Translations under genes and position numbers: made by a program | The notes under the pieces: generated by a model | Databases searched by the model: none | What the model was told of the DNA's origin: nothing | What the model saw: the letters and a program-made list of their open reading frames with translations, nothing else | In this document: positions 7,994 through 9,009 of the stretch, in pieces | Position numbering within the stretch: the stretch's first letter is position 1 | How the letters are laid out: each line of letters opens with the position of its first letter | Source: Treponema sp. | GTDB lineage: Bacteria; Spirochaetota; Spirochaetia; Treponematales; Breznakiellaceae | Length of the DNA: 9,009 bases | Direction of reading: 5' to 3' | Assembly (NCBI GenBank): GCA_031284195.1 | Contig: JAITAI010000164.1 | Location: 1 to 9,009 of the forward strand

Positions 7994-8536
7994 TTAGTTA
8001 GAATAACCCCGTGCTCCAATAGTTATTTTGGGCATAGATAACCATTGCGCATCCACTATATGTTCATTTATACTGCCCTCAATTAAGAAACTGGTATTAT
8101 CACGAACAAAAATATCAAGTCCAAAACCAGAGCCAAAATTATAGGGTGAGGGCATCTTGAATAAGCCTTTTGTTTCAGTCTCATATATTCCGATACCGCC
8201 TTCAAAAAGTCCATAAGAACGGAAGAGCCCGTTTTGCGTAATGCCTCCGATACTTATTTTCTCATTAAGGTCGAATATATGATGTTTTACATCATCATCA
8301 ATATATACGAACCGTGCTCATAAAAATATAATTCCTTATATCCCATTTTTCATTATGGAATATTAAAAAACCAAATTCCAAAGCGCCGCCTAACCCGCCT
8401 CCCTCCGGCAAGAAGCTCAACGCGCCGCCACATGAAAGACGTTTAACATCCGCTGGATTTCCATCTTGTGCGAAGATGTTGATAGAAATCCCCGCAATGA
8501 ACAAAAAAGGAAAATGTTTTTAATACCGTTGCACAT
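7994..8536 (-). pseudogene. Frameshifted small beta-barrel-like surface/outer-membrane protein
   Basis: On the minus strand, ATG 8536 has a strong Shine-Dalgarno (GGAGG, plus-strand 8544-8548, 7-nt spacing). It begins MCNGIKNIFLF, but this frame stops after 39 codons. One extra T in the T6 run (plus-strand A6, 8503-8508) would restore a convincing signal peptide ending INIFAQDGNPADV. The second frame then gives LSCGGALSFLPEGGGLGGAL and runs to TGA 8298-8300. A third segment, in the same frame as the ATG, is open from 8317 to TAA 7994-7996 and reads YIDDDVKHHIFDLNEK, then GGITQNGLFRSYGLFEGGIG, and ends KITIGARGYSN. The second frame change must lie in the 17-base overlap 8301-8317. The restored protein would be about 180 residues, secreted, with alternating Gly/aromatic strands typical of small spirochete barrel proteins; this family assignment is from style, not a search. 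Base composition is AT-richer than the neighbours. It could be a decayed gene, a phase-variable one or a sequencing error. Confidence 0.72.
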
Positions 8537-8543
8537 GATCTCG

Positions 8544-8548
8544 CCTCC
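8544..8548 (-). promoter_or_regulatory. Shine-Dalgarno GGAGG of the minus-strand barrel gene
   Basis: GGAGG on the minus strand stands seven bases before ATG 8536. It is the strongest ribosome binding site seen in the right part of the window, and it fixes the start of the frameshifted gene even though that frame soon closes. Confidence 0.7.
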
Positions 8549-8594
8549 ATAGCATGTATTAAGAATTGGTATGTATGATAATAACTACGGTTTT

Positions 8595-8603
8595 ATTGTA
8601 TCA
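8595..8603 (-). promoter_or_regulatory. Possible extended -10 promoter of the barrel gene
   Basis: The minus strand reads TGATACAAT here, an extended -10 of the TGnTAtAAT type, about 60 bases upstream of ATG 8536 in an AT-rich stretch. No good -35 hexamer lies at 16-18 bases spacing, so the call rests on the -10 alone. It lies just inside the left edge of repeat copy 2 (8626), so the element may have replaced upstream control DNA. Confidence 0.35.
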
Positions 8604-8625
8604 CTATTTTTCTCAAAAACATTTT

Positions 8626-8832
8626 AGGGTGTATTGCGCATAACCTTCTGGCTGTAGCGAACCTGCGGTTCGACGACGGTTTTGCAGGGCGAATAAGCAA
8701 ACCCTCGGTTTGCAGCCCTGCAAAACTCTGGGTGAAGGCGGACGAGGGAATGTTCCGTTCCTATGGAACGGCACGTAGCGGAGACTAGATCCGGCCGAAC
8801 CCCGAGCCGCTTTAGCGGCGAAGCGCATACAG
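8626..8832. repeat. Palindromic repeat element, copy 2 (207 bp, expanded interior)
   Basis: The left end AGGGTGTA...ACCTTCTGGCTGTAGCG and the right end CGCATACAG (8824-8832) match copy 1 at 7881-7953 in the same orientation. The inner terminal repeats are imperfect here, because the left side lacks one base (CTGTAGCG against CTGTATGCG). The interior is about 130 bases longer than in copy 1 and is filled with hairpins: CGAACC-TGC-GGTTCG (8658-8672), a 12-bp stem 8679-8690 with 8715-8726 enclosing GCAAACC-CTC-GGTTTGC (8697-8713), CCGTTCC-TAT-GGAACGG (8755-8771) and GCCGC-TTTA-GCGGC (8806-8819). Short open frames on the minus strand across it look like noise. It may be a non-autonomous mobile element or a structured RNA; neither is proven. 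Confidence 0.6.
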
Positions 8833-8836
8833 TCCG

Positions 8837-8853
8837 CGGCAGCAAAGCTGCCG
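8837..8853. repeat. 7-bp hairpin with AAA loop
   Basis: CGGCAGC (8837-8843) and GCTGCCG (8847-8853) are perfect complements around the loop AAA. It lies four bases after the right end of repeat copy 2 and continues the series of short hairpins, suggesting that the palindrome-rich tract is larger than the repeated unit itself. Confidence 0.6.
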
Positions 8854-8869
8854 GGTTATGGGAAGTGTC

Positions 8870-8894
8870 TTTGCCCTCTGCCACAGAGGGCAAA
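8870..8894. terminator. 11-bp perfect hairpin downstream of the minus-strand partial gene
   Basis: TTTGCCCTCTG (8870-8880) and CAGAGGGCAAA (8884-8894) form an 11-bp perfect stem around the loop CCA. It lies about 24 bases past the stop of the minus-strand gene at 8919, the usual place for a terminator of that gene. No T-run follows on the minus strand; on the plus strand a T5 occurs only at 8916-8920. It could therefore be a factor-dependent or stabilising 3' hairpin, or one more member of the palindrome array. Confidence 0.45.
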
Positions 8895-8918
8895 GGGCGG
8901 GAGGATCAGGGCTTATTT

Positions 8919-9009
8919 TTATTGAATAATCTCAAATGAAATATCCTCAAGGGTGCGTTTCAGTTCAACCTCCGGCGGAAACGCCAACTTTACCCCTTTA
9001 ACATGACGG
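8919..9009 (-). CDS. Unidentified protein, C-terminal 29 codons (cut by window edge)
   Basis: The minus strand has an open frame entering from the right edge, with first full codon at 9008 and ending at TAA 8919-8921. It reads RHVKGVKLAFPPEVELKR then TLEDISFEIIQ. The mix of charged and hydrophobic residues, and the hairpin just after the stop, look like the end of a real gene. I do not recognise the family from so short a piece. Only the C-terminus is visible, so length, start and function cannot be judged. Confidence 0.55.
   Translation of the reverse strand, partial: RHVKGVKLAFPPEVELKRTLEDISFEIIQ

Noticed and set aside
7810..8019. Minus-strand open frame of 69 codons overlapping the addA 3' end
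   Set aside because: It crosses repeat copy 1 and the tail of the barrel gene in a different frame from the conserved-looking one; no start signal of note.
8044..8052. ATTGCGCAT shared with the left end of repeat copy 2 (8633-8641)
   Set aside because: Only nine bases, and at 8044 it is within the barrel coding frame; not enough to call a third repeat copy.
8279..8295. ATGATGT-TTT-ACATCAT hairpin
   Set aside because: It falls within the coding frame for IDDDVKHH of the barrel gene and is explained by repeated Asp and His codons; likely chance.
8613..8893. Two minus-strand open frames of 71 and 89 codons across the hairpin region
   Set aside because: They run over perfect palindromes and repeat ends, with arginine/proline-rich random-looking translations; open by composition, not by selection.
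8626..8900. CRISPR array, retron or diversity-generating element
   Set aside because: The hairpins are not equal-length direct repeats with spacers, and no reverse transcriptase, Cas or variable-repeat gene is present in the window.

Overview
This window most likely comes from a spirochete of the Treponema group, with GC content near 50% by eye. The reasons are the layout of a BMP-type lipoprotein next to an AddB-like/AddA-like nuclease-helicase pair, the sequence style of those proteins, and a small Treponema-like beta-barrel surface protein remnant. A host-associated treponeme such as the termite-gut lineages is plausible, but the species cannot be fixed from sequence reading alone.

Layout: (1) 2-1078, plus strand, a complete BMP/PnrA-family lipoprotein, the ligand-binding part of an ABC importer probably for nucleosides or a similar solute. 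(2) 1079-1155, a short spacer holding a 55-bp inverted-repeat structure flanked by a short direct repeat. (3) 1156-4125, an AddB-like subunit with a C-terminal PD-(D/E)XK nuclease and the four-cysteine iron-sulfur pattern. (4) 4126-7878, AddA: a UvrD-type (SF1A) helicase with all main motifs and its own C-terminal PD-(D/E)XK nuclease. The two genes abut (TAGATG) and must be one operon. Together they make an AddAB-type dual-nuclease helicase that processes double-strand DNA ends for RecA-dependent recombination, the role RecBCD plays in E. coli.

The last 1.1 kb is different: more AT-rich in its gene part, and dense in palindromes. On the minus strand, 8536-7994 holds the remains of a signal-peptide-bearing, glycine/aromatic-rich beta-barrel-like protein of about 180 residues. 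It is broken by two compensating frame changes, one of them at a T6 run inside the signal peptide. It is bracketed by two direct-orientation copies of a palindromic element (7881-7953 and 8626-8832) that share the left end AGGGTGTA...ACCTTYTGGCTGTA and the right end CGCATACAG. The second copy and its right flank contain a run of at least six short perfect hairpins, most with 3-nt loops, two of which show a compensatory base-pair change relative to each other. The window ends in the last 29 codons of an unidentified minus-strand gene (8919-9009).

The core genes are ordinary housekeeping functions. The parts worth a second look are the hairpin array and paired repeats at the right, the doubly frameshifted surface-protein gene between them, and the small inverted-repeat insertion candidate in front of addB. 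I see no CRISPR array, tRNA, rRNA, integrase, transposase or recognisable defence system.
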